Assembly (NCBI RefSeq): GCF_041714655.1
Contig: NZ_CP168219.1
Span: forward strand, 1,984,001-2,048,000
Reading direction: 5' to 3'
Length of the DNA stretch: 64,000 nt
Source of the DNA: Pseudoroseicyclus_A sp041714655
Lineage (GTDB): Bacteria; Pseudomonadota; Alphaproteobacteria; Rhodobacterales; Rhodobacteraceae
Shown in pieces: positions 24,903 through 33,623 of this stretch. Below the pieces are notes generated by a model. The model saw only the letters and a program-made list of their open reading frames with translations, made no database searches and had not been told where the DNA came from. A program made the position numbers and the translations under genes. The stretch's first letter is position 1. Every line of letters begins with the position of its first letter.

Positions 24903-26249
24903 GATCCTGACCGCGCGGCGCCAGAAGCGCAGCGTGAAGAAGGTCATGGCGCTCGTCACCCCGGCAAAGAGCCCGAGCCAGAGCCCGACCGGCCCCACGC
25001 CCAGCGGGAAGGCCAGGAGCCAGCCCACCGGCAGGCCGATGATCCAGTAGCAGAACGCGGCGATCACCATCGGCACCCGCGTGTCCTGCACGCCGCGCAA
25101 GAGCCCCAGGATCGTCGCCTGCCCGCCGTCGCCGAACTGGAAGAGCGCGGCAACGAGGAGTAGCGGCGCGCCGATGGCGACGATCGCCGGGCGCTCTGGA
25201 TCCTCCGGATCGAGGAAAAGACCCACCAGCTCATGCGGCCAGAGGACGAAGCAGGCGACGACGACGAAGCCGAAGAGCACGGCGAGCGATTGCGCGGTCA
25301 GCGCCGTCCGCCGGAGGCCCGCCTCGTCACCCCGCCCGAGCGCCGCCCCGGCGAGCACGGTGCCCGCCTGGCTCATGCCCACATGGAACATGAAAAGGAG
25401 CGCGGTGAGCTGCATGGCGATGCCATGCGCCGCCAGCTCCACCTCGCCGATCCAGCCCATCATCACGGCGGAGCCGGTAAACATGCCGGTTTCGGCGAGC
25501 GAGGTGATGCCGATGGGCGCACCGAGGCGGAAGGCCTCGCCCAGCGCCTCCCAATCCGGCCGCCAGAAGCGCACGAAGAGCTCGAATTCCGGCGCCTTGC
25601 GCGCCGCCCAGATCGCGGCGGCGAGCGCCATGGAGACTTCCAGGATCACCGAGGCGATGGCGGCGCCGCGAATGCCGAGCTCCGGCGCGCCGAAATTGCC
25701 GAAGATCAGCGCGTAGTTGATGAGCGCGTTGAGCCCGACGCCGATGATGGTGATCCAGAGCTGGATCGCCGTCATCTGCAGCGCGCCGAGGAAGCCGCGG
25801 ATCGAGGTGGCGAAGAGCGAGCCGAAGAGCCCGAAGCAGGTGATGCGCAGGTAGATCTGCGCCTCCGCCGCCACATCCGCCGGCTGGCCGATGGCGAGGA
25901 GGATGGGTTCGGAGAACCAGAGCGGCGGCAGGCAGAGGAGCCCGAAGGCCAGCGACAGCCACATCGCCATCCGCGTGAAGCGGCGGGCGCGCACCGCGTC
26001 TCCCCGCGCCGCGGCAGCCGCCACCACCGGCGCGCAGGCGGTGCCGAAGCCGGCGCCGAGGATGAAGAGCGTGAACCAGAAGGACGAGCCGATGGTCGAG
26101 GCGGCGAGCGCGGTGACGGAATACCAGCCGAGCATGATCGTATCGGTCATATGGATGAGGAAGCCCGCCACCGAGGCGCCGACGAGCGGCAGCCCGATAC
26201 GCAGAAGCGCACCGACATGGGACGACAAACTTGACGGCTCGGTGCGCAT
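24876..26249 (-). CDS. MATE-family efflux transporter
   Basis: A 457-residue cation-coupled multidrug/toxin exporter with 12 predicted helices arranged as two similar halves. Landmarks are LPLVGASVAGFLIHMTDTIM, FTLFILGAGFGTACAPVVAA, NALINYALIFGNFG and LLRGVQDTRVPMVIAAFCYW. It is closest in layout to the NorM branch. It is encoded alone and convergent with the hypothetical gene at 24456. Confidence 0.92.
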   Translation of the reverse strand: MRTEPSSLSSHVGALLRIGLPLVGASVAGFLIHMTDTIMLGWYSVTALAASTIGSSFWFTLFILGAGFGTACAPVVAAAAARGDAVRARRFTRMAMWLSLAFGLLCLPPLWFSEPILLAIGQPADVAAEAQIYLRITCFGLFGSLFATSIRGFLGALQMTAIQLWITIIGVGLNALINYALIFGNFGAPELGIRGAAIASVILEVSMALAAAIWAARKAPEFELFVRFWRPDWEALGEAFRLGAPIGITSLAETGMFTGSAVMMGWIGEVELAAHGIAMQLTALLFMFHVGMSQAGTVLAGAALGRGDEAGLRRTALTAQSLAVLFGFVVVACFVLWPHELVGLFLDPEDPERPAIVAIGAPLLLVAALFQFGDGGQATILGLLRGVQDTRVPMVIAAFCYWIIGLPVGWLLAFPLGVGPVGLWLGLFAGVTSAMTFFTLRFWRRAVRISAFPLAAT

Positions 26250-26312
26250 GGCGATCCTCTAGGCCGAGTGCCCCGCCCCGTCCAGAGCCCTTCGCCCCGG
26301 AGCCCGCCGCCC

Positions 26313-26951
26313 ATGCCCGACACCCTCTCGGTCCCCCGTGTCCGCGCCTTCCTGACCCGCCTCGAGGCAGAGAACGACCGCGCCTGGTTCAAGGCGCATC
26401 AGGGAGAGTACGAGGCCGATCTGAAGGCGCCGGCCGAGGCCCTGCTAGACAGGCTCCGCGCGCCCCTGCGGGAGATGACGGGGCTCGAGGCGACGCCGAA
26501 GCTCTTTCGCCCGCAGCGCGACCTGCGCTTCTCGAAGAACAAGCGGCCCTATCACCTGCATCTGCACCTGATGTGGTCTCTTGCCGCAGGCGGGGCGAGC
26601 GAGCCGGCCTGCTTCCTCGGCATCGACCTGAAGGGGGTGACGGTCGGGCTCGGATGCATGGCGATGAACCGCGAGCAGCTCGAGCGCTGGCGCAGCCTCC
26701 TCCTCACCGACACGGCCCGCATGGCGGCGCTGATCGAGCGGGCGGAGGCGGGGGGCTTCACCTTCCGCGAGGGCGAGCTGAAGCGCACCCCCGGCCCCTG
26801 CCCCCCCGATCATCCGCTCGCGCGCTTCGCCCGGATGAAATCATGTGTGGCGACGAAAGAGATGGCGGAGAGCGGGCCGCTGGAGCCGCGGCTGATGGAG
26901 GCGTTCCGGCAGGGCTTGCCCGTGCTCGAGATGCTGCACCCGGTGCTCTGA
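26313..26951 (+). CDS. DUF2461 family protein
   Basis: A 212-residue protein of the DUF2461 (TIGR02453) family: FLTRLEAENDRAWFKAHQGEYE near the start, LFRPQRDLRFSKNKRPYH in the middle and ACFLGIDLKGVTVGLGC afterwards. Function of the family is not established. ATG 26313 is preferred over 26268 because the extra 15 residues are Pro/Arg/Ser-rich and not typical of the family. Confidence 0.85.
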   Translation: MPDTLSVPRVRAFLTRLEAENDRAWFKAHQGEYEADLKAPAEALLDRLRAPLREMTGLEATPKLFRPQRDLRFSKNKRPYHLHLHLMWSLAAGGASEPACFLGIDLKGVTVGLGCMAMNREQLERWRSLLLTDTARMAALIERAEAGGFTFREGELKRTPGPCPPDHPLARFARMKSCVATKEMAESGPLEPRLMEAFRQGLPVLEMLHPVL

Positions 26952-26990
26952 GGGTACAGCCAGCCCCGAGGGGTCTCCCGCCAGCCAGGC

Positions 26991-27842
26991 TTAGGCGGGT
27001 TCGGATTCCACGACGGCGTCCCTGACCGGCAGCGCCTCGGGCTCGCCCGCGCGGCGCCAGCCCTCCGGCCCGTCCTCGAAGGTTTCGGGCGCGGCGGGCT
27101 CGAACGTGCCCGTCTCGTCGCTCGCACAATAGCGCGTAACCTCGGCCCGGCCGGGGCCGCAGTCTATGAGGTTGAAATCATTCGGCTCCCCGCGCTTCCG
27201 CGTCGAGAGCCCGGTGCCCGCCTGCACGAAGAGCAGCGCCCGCCCCTGCGGCATCTCGAAGGGCTCCGCCCCCCAGAGATGCAGATGCCCGGTGAGGACG
27301 ATATCCGCCCCCGCATCCGAGAACGCCCGCGCCGCCGCATGGGCGCCGGCCATCGGCGCCTTGTCGGAGCCGGGCGGGTGCACGATCGGATGATGCATGA
27401 CGATGACCTTCAGCGTGTCCTCCGGCAGCGCGGTCAGCCGGCGCGTCACCTTGGCGAGACGATCGGCATCCATGCGACCGCGCTGGTGGCGGCGAGGATC
27501 GACGGAGTTGACGCCGATGACCGCGACATCGCCGAGGATCCGCTTCGGCTCCTTGTCCTCCCCGAAGGTGGCGCGGTAGCGGCGGAAGGGCCGAAAGATG
27601 CGGAAGAGGAAGTTATAAAGCGGCACGTCGTGATTGCCGGGGACGACGAGGCAAGGCGCCTCGAGGCGTTCAAGGAGCGCTGCCGCATCGCGGAACTGCC
27701 CGGGCCGGGCGCGCTGGGTGAGGTCGCCCGAGACCGCCACCAAATCGGGGGCGAGCGCATTCACCCGCGCCACCAGCGGGTCCAGAAGCTCCGGGCGGGT
27801 GCGGCCGAAATGCAGATCGGAGAGGTGAACGAGCCGCGCCAT
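26991..27842 (-). CDS. Metallophosphoesterase, Icc/CpdA-like
   Basis: A 283-residue calcineurin-like phosphoesterase with every metal-binding motif: LSDLHFG, SGDLTQR, VPGNHDVP, VIVMHHP and TGHLHLWG. The class includes cyclic-nucleotide phosphodiesterases of the CpdA type and UDP-sugar hydrolases; the substrate cannot be told. Its start overlaps the stop of the lipid kinase gene (TGATG), linking it to phospholipid or signalling metabolism. Confidence 0.9.
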   Translation of the reverse strand: MARLVHLSDLHFGRTRPELLDPLVARVNALAPDLVAVSGDLTQRARPGQFRDAAALLERLEAPCLVVPGNHDVPLYNFLFRIFRPFRRYRATFGEDKEPKRILGDVAVIGVNSVDPRRHQRGRMDADRLAKVTRRLTALPEDTLKVIVMHHPIVHPPGSDKAPMAGAHAAARAFSDAGADIVLTGHLHLWGAEPFEMPQGRALLFVQAGTGLSTRKRGEPNDFNLIDCGPGRAEVTRYCASDETGTFEPAAPETFEDGPEGWRRAGEPEALPVRDAVVESEPA

Positions 27843-28771
27843 CAGGCCGCGCTCGCCCGGCCGGCGCCTTCCTGCGCGCGGGGCGCCACGACCTTGAGGG
27901 AATGCTCCAGAAGCCGCATCGTCACCGGCGGGTCGAAATGGAAGCGCTCGCCATCGAGCGCCGCCGTGACCTTGCGGGTCTTTTGCGGCCAGACCTTGAT
28001 CTCGCGCCCCGCCAGCATGGCGAATTCGCGATCCTTCCGGGCGATCTTGAAGCCGAGCCAGAGCGCGGTGCGCAGCATGGCGAAGCGCCCGACATCCTGC
28101 CCGTAGTAGAAGGCGAGCTGGCCTTCCTCGGGCAGTTCGGCGCCGTCGAGTTTGAAGATGCGCAGCTGGAAGGGGTTGGAGCCGACGAAGACCATCGGCG
28201 TGTGGATCGTCTGGCTCTGGCCATCGACCTCGACCGTCAGGCGCATCCCGTGGCCGGGCTGGATGAGGATCTTGAAGACCGACCAATAGGCCGCGATCCG
28301 CGAGCGGCCCCAGTTCTCGTAGACTGTCTCCCGCGCACGGAGGATGGCGGGATAGACGCCGAGCGAGGCGTTGTTGAGGAAGATACGGCCGTTGATCTCC
28401 CCCACCGGGAAATCGCGCACCTCACCGGAAAGGAGCGCCTCGACGGCGGCCTCGTCGCCCTCGGGGATGTCGAGGCCGCGCGCGAAGAAGTTGAACGTGC
28501 CCATCGGCAGCGGCGCCATGGCGACGTCGGAGCCCTTCAGCACATCGGCGATGCCCGAAAGCGTGCCGTCGCCGCCTGCGGCGAAGACGGTGCCATGGCC
28601 GGCGTCCCGCGCTGCCTTGGCGGCCTCTGAGATGCCCTCGCCGCCCTTGCACGGGCGGTAGGCGACGGGCTCGCCGAGCCCCTCTTCCAGCATCCTGTGC
28701 AGCGCTTCGAGCCGGTCCGCATCGCGGCGGCCGGAGGTTTCGTTCGCGATGAGTGTGTAGGGGGCGTCCAT
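27842..28771 (-). CDS. Diacylglycerol kinase family lipid kinase
   Basis: A 309-residue protein with a DAGK catalytic domain: VFAAGGDGTLSGIADVL is the GGDGT nucleotide-binding motif, MAPLPMGTFNFFARGLDIP follows the usual LPxGTxNxxAR pattern, and FLNNASLGVYP begins the second lobe. Bacterial members phosphorylate diacylglycerol or related lipids, or sphingoid bases. It is translationally coupled to the phosphoesterase downstream. Confidence 0.9.
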   Translation of the reverse strand: MDAPYTLIANETSGRRDADRLEALHRMLEEGLGEPVAYRPCKGGEGISEAAKAARDAGHGTVFAAGGDGTLSGIADVLKGSDVAMAPLPMGTFNFFARGLDIPEGDEAAVEALLSGEVRDFPVGEINGRIFLNNASLGVYPAILRARETVYENWGRSRIAAYWSVFKILIQPGHGMRLTVEVDGQSQTIHTPMVFVGSNPFQLRIFKLDGAELPEEGQLAFYYGQDVGRFAMLRTALWLGFKIARKDREFAMLAGREIKVWPQKTRKVTAALDGERFHFDPPVTMRLLEHSLKVVAPRAQEGAGRASAA

Positions 28772-28844
28772 GATCTGTCCCGGCTTTTGCAGTCAACGCG
28801 GGCCGAAGCGGGAGGGTTCCGGCGCGTCGAAGGCGGACCCGCCT

Positions 28845-30143
28845 TCAGAAGCGGGCGTAGCGCAGGCCCGTCAGGTCGTGGCCCGGGGGCTTGCCCTGCA
28901 TGAGGTCGGCGAGGACGCGGCCGACCGCGGGACCGATGCCGAAGCCATGGCCCGAAAGGCCGGTGCCGAGCCAGAGGCCGGGGATCGGCGTTTGATCCAC
29001 GATCGGCACCTGATCGGGCAGGACGTCGATCATCCCCGCCCAGGCGGCGCGGATGCGGGGGGCCGGCAGGGTGGGGAAGCGGGCGGCGAACCCCTCCGTC
29101 AGCTTGCGGAGGCGCCGGCGGCTGGGGGCCGGATCGAGGATGCGCATGGCCTCGAAGGGCGAGGCGCCCTCCCAGCTCCGCGGCGTGCCCCAGGCGTCGG
29201 GGAAGCCCTTCGGCGCGGCGGCGATGGGCAGGTTCTCCAGGGGGTCGGCCCACCAATAGGGCAGGAAGGCGCGCAGGGAGCGGAGGAGATCGGGGCCGAC
29301 GAACACCTCGTGGCCCCAGCCGGGCGCCAGCGTGTAGCCACCGTCCTGCCGGTGGCGGAAGCCGAGCGCGCCGTCGACGGCGCCGCCGGCGAAGACCTCC
29401 GGCAGCGGCTCGGTCGCCGCCACGGTGGCGCGGACGGAGCATTGCGGGATCGTCAGGCCGAGCGGCCCCAGGAACAGCCGCGACCAGGCGCCGCCGGCGA
29501 GGAGGACGCGGGTGGTGAGGATCGTCCCGGCCTCCGTCACAACGGCGGAGACGGCACCGCCGGAACGCTCCAGGCCGCGGGCGGCGCACTGCTCGCGGAT
29601 GGCAAGCCCGTCGCGCACGGCGGCGCGGGCAAAGGCGGGCACAGCCTTCCACGGCTCGGCGGACATGTCGGAGGGCGTGACGACGCCGCCCCGCCAGTCC
29701 CACCGGGCCTCGGGCAGAAGGTCGGCGAGCTCCGGGCGGGTCAGGAGGCGGATGTCGGTGCCGTGCGCCCTGCCCTCCGCCTCGTGGCGGGCGAAGGTCT
29801 CCATATCCGCCGGGCTGTCGGCCATGTAGAGAATGCCGCCGCGTTTGAGCCCGATGTCCTCCCCTGCCCGCTCGGCCAGCTCGGGCCAGAGCCGGTTGGC
29901 CTCGACCATCATCGGCAGCTCGCGCAGGTCGCGCGCCTGCTGGCGGATGAAGCCCCAGTTGCGGCCCGACTGCTCGGCGGCGACGCGGCCCTTCTCGACG
30001 AGGACGGTCTGCACCCCGGCGCGGGCGAGGAACCAGCCGGTCATCACGCCGGCAATGCCGCCGCCGATGATGACGACATCGGCCGCCTCGGGCAGCGGCG
30101 CCTGATGTTCGGGCGGGGTGGCGAGCGTGAAGGGAAAACTCAC
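28845..30143 (-). CDS. FAD-dependent oxidoreductase, DAO family
   Basis: A 432-residue flavoenzyme of the D-amino-acid/glycine oxidase type. The dinucleotide-binding motif ADVVIIGGGIAGVMTGWFLA lies at residues 21-40, SGRNWGFIRQQ follows, and the C-terminal FAD motif is LWLGTGLSGHGFGIGPAVG. It starts at GTG 30143 with a GGAGAG site upstream, overlapping the argE-like stop as GTGA. Such enzymes oxidise secondary or D-amino acids; pairing with a deacetylase suggests it acts on the released amine. Confidence 0.9.
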   Translation of the reverse strand: MSFPFTLATPPEHQAPLPEAADVVIIGGGIAGVMTGWFLARAGVQTVLVEKGRVAAEQSGRNWGFIRQQARDLRELPMMVEANRLWPELAERAGEDIGLKRGGILYMADSPADMETFARHEAEGRAHGTDIRLLTRPELADLLPEARWDWRGGVVTPSDMSAEPWKAVPAFARAAVRDGLAIREQCAARGLERSGGAVSAVVTEAGTILTTRVLLAGGAWSRLFLGPLGLTIPQCSVRATVAATEPLPEVFAGGAVDGALGFRHRQDGGYTLAPGWGHEVFVGPDLLRSLRAFLPYWWADPLENLPIAAAPKGFPDAWGTPRSWEGASPFEAMRILDPAPSRRRLRKLTEGFAARFPTLPAPRIRAAWAGMIDVLPDQVPIVDQTPIPGLWLGTGLSGHGFGIGPAVGRVLADLMQGKPPGHDLTGLRYARF

Positions 30144-31300
30144 CGGCAACTCTCCAGTAGTCGGGCGATGAAGGCCTCGCCGGCCTGCCAGTCGGCCAGC
30201 GTCAGATATTCGTCGGGCTGATGGGCCTGGGCGATATTGCCCGGCCCGCAGACGACGGAGGAGATCCCGGCCGCCTGGAAATGCCCGGCCTCGGTCCCGT
30301 AGCTGACGACATGGGTGCCGTTGTCTCCCGTCAGGCCGCGGGCCAGCGCCTCGGCGGCGCCACCCTCCTCCGGCAGGAGCGGCGGCACGCCGAAGCTCTC
30401 CTCCGCCGTGATGAAGCAGCCCGGATGGCGGGCCTTCATGCCGGCCTCGAGCTCGGCGCGCTTCGCCTCGAAGGCGGCCTTCCAGTCGGCGATGTCGTCG
30501 CCGGGGACGACGCGGAAGTCGAAGCCCAGACGGCAATGGCCGGCGGTGATGTTATGGGCGGTGCCGCCCTCGATCTTGCCGACATGCGCCGTGGTGCAGG
30601 GCGGATAGAAGGGCGCAGCCAAGGGCCCGGGGGTTGCGGCGCGGTTGGCGGCGTTGATCTCGTCGGCCCAGCGCACCAGCTTCGCCGCCTCGAAGATCGC
30701 CGAGACGCCGTCATAGACCAGCGAGGAATGCACCTCGTAGCCCCTCACATGCACATGCCAGTGGCAACCGCCCTTGTGGCCGGTGATGACCTTCATCTCC
30801 GACGGCTCGCCGATGATCGCAGCGCCGGCCTTCGGCACCCCCGCCTCCGCCATCGCCTCGATGACGGGCGGGGCGCCGTAGCAGCCGAGTTCCTCGTCAT
30901 AGCTGAGCGCGAGCTGGAGCGGGCGGGAGGTGCCATGGAGCGCCGCCTGCCCCACGGCCCAGATGGCGAGGGCGTCGAACCCCTTCATGTCGGTCGTGCC
31001 GCGGCCGTAGAGCCGGCCGTCCCGCTCGGTCAGCTCGAACGGGTCGCTCGACCACTCCTGCCCCTCGACGGGCACCACGTCGGAATGCCCCGAAAGGAGC
31101 ACCGCCCCCTCCTCCTCCGGCCCCGCATGGGCCCAGAGCCCGGCCTTGGGCTCGCCCGGCTTCGGCACGAGCCCGACCCGCGCGCCGCAGGCGGTGAGGT
31201 AGCCCTCGACGAAGGCGATGAGATCGAGGTTGCTCTCGCTGCTCACCGTCGGGAAGGCGATGAGGCGGGCGAGGATCTCTCTCGCGGTGAGGTCTTTCAT
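30140..31300 (-). CDS. argE: Acetylornithine deacetylase (ArgE-like, M20 family)
   Basis: A 386-residue M20 metallohydrolase whose closest named match by motif is ArgE, which removes the acetyl group from N-acetylornithine. Metal ligands are visible as H72 in SGHSDVVP, D104 in GRGTTDMKG, the EE pair in DEELGCYG, and the later GEPSEMKV and GTEAGHFQ. It is first in an operon with the DAO enzyme and divergent from an oligopeptide ABC operon, so it may instead hydrolyse an imported N-acyl amino acid. Confidence 0.88.
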   Translation of the reverse strand: MKDLTAREILARLIAFPTVSSESNLDLIAFVEGYLTACGARVGLVPKPGEPKAGLWAHAGPEEEGAVLLSGHSDVVPVEGQEWSSDPFELTERDGRLYGRGTTDMKGFDALAIWAVGQAALHGTSRPLQLALSYDEELGCYGAPPVIEAMAEAGVPKAGAAIIGEPSEMKVITGHKGGCHWHVHVRGYEVHSSLVYDGVSAIFEAAKLVRWADEINAANRAATPGPLAAPFYPPCTTAHVGKIEGGTAHNITAGHCRLGFDFRVVPGDDIADWKAAFEAKRAELEAGMKARHPGCFITAEESFGVPPLLPEEGGAAEALARGLTGDNGTHVVSYGTEAGHFQAAGISSVVCGPGNIAQAHQPDEYLTLADWQAGEAFIARLLESCR

Positions 31301-31382
31301 GGCAGTCTCCCCTGTTCCTGCCGTTCTGCGCGGCATTCGCCGTGGAGAAAAGGCGTTATTTACGCGCACGGCACCCCGGGGC

Positions 31383-31410
31383 TTGTTCGGCAGGCGAAAC
31401 TTGCTAGGCT
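31383..31410 (+). promoter_or_regulatory. Probable promoter of the ABC transporter operon
   Basis: TTGTTC (31383-31388) and TAGGCT (31405-31410) with a 16-base spacer, about 85 bases before the first ATP-binding gene. The same -10 hexamer precedes the binding-protein gene at 38431. Confidence 0.35.
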
Positions 31411-31495
31411 GATGCCAACAAAATGGGCAGACGCGGCCACACCCGCAGCCCGACAGGGATAAAGTACAACCAAAAGAACCATTTGGAGGTTCTGA

Positions 31496-32530
31496 ATGCC
31501 CGATGGGGCACAGCCCGTCCTTGATGTCCGCGGCTTGACTGTCGTCTTCCACACCAGGGCCGGCTCGGTCCATGCGGTGAACGATGTCAGCTTCACGCTG
31601 CAGCCCGGCGAGCTTCTGGGCGTCGTCGGCGAAAGCGGCTCCGGCAAGTCGGTGACGATGATGTCGCTCATCGGCCTTTTGCCCTCGCCGCCCGCAATCA
31701 CCGGCCCCGGCGAGGTGCATTTCGGCGGGCGAGACCTCCTGCAGATGCCCGAGCCGGCGCTTCGCGACGTGCGGGGCGGCGAGATCGGATTCGTCTTCCA
31801 GGACCCGATGACCTCGCTCAACCCGGTCTTCACCGTGGGAATGCAGATCGCCGAGCCGCTCCGCCGGCACATGGGGCTTTCGAAGCGCGCCGCCGCCGAC
31901 CGGGCGGTGGAGCTGCTGGAGCTCGTCGGCATCCCCGATGCGCGGCGGCGCCTCGGCGACTATCCCCACCAGTTCTCGGGGGGCATGCGCCAGCGGGTGA
32001 TGATCGCCATCGCGCTCGCCTGCGACCCCAAGGTTCTGATCGCCGACGAGCCGACCACGGCGCTCGACGTGACGATCCAGGCGCAGATCCTCGAACTGAT
32101 GCAGGAGCTGCGCGAGCGGCTGGGCATGGCGGTGATCTGGATCACCCATGACCTCGGCGTCATCGCCGGGATCGCCGACCGGGTGATGGTCATGTATGGC
32201 GGGCAGGTGGTGGAGCATGCGCCGGTGCACGAACTCTTCTCCAACCCGCAGCACCCCTATACGCAGGCGCTCCTCAAGACCGTGCCGAATGTGCAGGGGC
32301 AACGGGCCAAGCGGCTGACGGTGATCGAGGGACAGCCGCCGATCCTGCTCGCGCCGCCGGCCGCCTGCTCGTTCCGCGACCGCTGCCCCCATGCGTGGGA
32401 GCTCTGCCACCGCGCCCTGCCCCAGCGCTATCCGATGGCCGGGAATCACGACGCCGCCTGCTTCCTCTGCGACCCGGGCCTCGCGCCGACGCGGCCGGCC
32501 GCCACCAGCCCCGAGGTTCAGGATGCTTGA
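31496..32530 (+). CDS. Oligopeptide-type ABC transporter ATP-binding protein (OppD/DppD type)
   Basis: First ATPase of a peptide/opine-type importer, 344 residues. Walker A is GESGSGKS at residues 45-52, the signature is HQFSGGMRQR, Walker B is VLIADEPTTALD, and the H-loop lies in WITHDLGV. The C-terminal oligopeptide extension with spaced cysteines (CSFRDRCPHAWELC) is present. A TTGGAGG site lies upstream of the start. Its end overlaps the second ATPase by 8 bases. Confidence 0.94.
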   Translation: MPDGAQPVLDVRGLTVVFHTRAGSVHAVNDVSFTLQPGELLGVVGESGSGKSVTMMSLIGLLPSPPAITGPGEVHFGGRDLLQMPEPALRDVRGGEIGFVFQDPMTSLNPVFTVGMQIAEPLRRHMGLSKRAAADRAVELLELVGIPDARRRLGDYPHQFSGGMRQRVMIAIALACDPKVLIADEPTTALDVTIQAQILELMQELRERLGMAVIWITHDLGVIAGIADRVMVMYGGQVVEHAPVHELFSNPQHPYTQALLKTVPNVQGQRAKRLTVIEGQPPILLAPPAACSFRDRCPHAWELCHRALPQRYPMAGNHDAACFLCDPGLAPTRPAATSPEVQDA

Positions 32531-33623
32531 CGCCGCCGCCACGCCCGGGGCCGCGCCCGCCGCCGAGACGCCCGCCGGCACGCCGCTCGTCGAGGTGCGC
32601 GGCCTCAAGATGCACTTCCCCATCCATACCGGACTCCTGCGCCGCCAGACCGGCGCCGTGAAGGCGGTCGACGGCGTGGATTTCACGGTGATGGAGGGTG
32701 AGACGCTCGGGCTCGTCGGCGAGTCGGGCTGCGGCAAGAGCACCACGGGCCGCGCGGTCCTGCGGCTCTACGACATCACCGAGGGCTCCATCCGCATCGG
32801 CGGCACCGAGATCGGGCATATGAGCCAGGGGGCGCTGCGCAAGCACCGCCCGACCATGCAGATGGTCTTCCAGGATCCCCAGGCGAGCCTCAACCCGCGC
32901 ATGAACGTCAGCCAGATCATCCGCGAGCCGCTCGACGAGCACACCAAGCTCTCGAGCAAGGAGAAGGACGAGAAGGTCCTCGAGCTCATGGATGCCGTCG
33001 GGCTCAACCGCGCCTTCGCGCGGCGCTTCCCCCATGCCTTCTCCGGCGGGCAGCGGCAGCGGATCGGCATCGCCCGGGCGCTGGCGCTGAGCCCGAAGTT
33101 CATCGTCTGCGACGAGCCCATCGCGGCGCTCGACGTCTCGATCCAGGCGCAGGTGGTGAACCTGCTCGAAGACCTGCAGGAGCAGTTCGGGCTCACCTAC
33201 CTCTTCATTTCCCATGACCTCTCGATGGTGCGGCACATCGCGACGCGCGTCGCGGTCATGTATCTCGGCAGGATCGTCGAGCTCGCCCCGCGCGAGGCGC
33301 TCTATGCCGAGCCGCTCCATCCCTATACGCAGGCGCTCCTCTCGGCCGTGCCCGAGCCCGATCCGGCACTGGCGCGCAAGGTCGAGCGGGTGATCCTGAA
33401 GGGCGACGTGCCCTCGCCGGCCAATCCGCCGAAGGGCTGCAACTTCTGCACCCGCTGCCCGCAGGTGATGGAGGTCTGCCACGAGATCGACCCGGCACCC
33501 CGCCACCTGCCGGACGGCCGCCAGGTCGCCTGCCACCTTTACGACGATACCAACAAGACCGCCGGAGAAACGGCGGCCGAGCCCTCGAGGCCAACAGAGC
33601 ACCAACAAGGAGTGAGTCCATGA
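32523..33623 (+). CDS. Oligopeptide-type ABC transporter ATP-binding protein (OppF/DppF type)
   Basis: Second ATPase of the importer, 366 residues from ATG 32523. It has GESGCGKST, FSGGQRQRIGIARAL, CDEPIAALDVS and the C-terminal CNFCTRCPQVMEVC extension. An Ala/Pro-rich stretch of about 20 residues precedes the domain. The stop overlaps the binding-protein start as ATGA. OppD- and OppF-type ATPases act as a heterodimer. Confidence 0.94.
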   Translation: MLDAAATPGAAPAAETPAGTPLVEVRGLKMHFPIHTGLLRRQTGAVKAVDGVDFTVMEGETLGLVGESGCGKSTTGRAVLRLYDITEGSIRIGGTEIGHMSQGALRKHRPTMQMVFQDPQASLNPRMNVSQIIREPLDEHTKLSSKEKDEKVLELMDAVGLNRAFARRFPHAFSGGQRQRIGIARALALSPKFIVCDEPIAALDVSIQAQVVNLLEDLQEQFGLTYLFISHDLSMVRHIATRVAVMYLGRIVELAPREALYAEPLHPYTQALLSAVPEPDPALARKVERVILKGDVPSPANPPKGCNFCTRCPQVMEVCHEIDPAPRHLPDGRQVACHLYDDTNKTAGETAAEPSRPTEHQQGVSP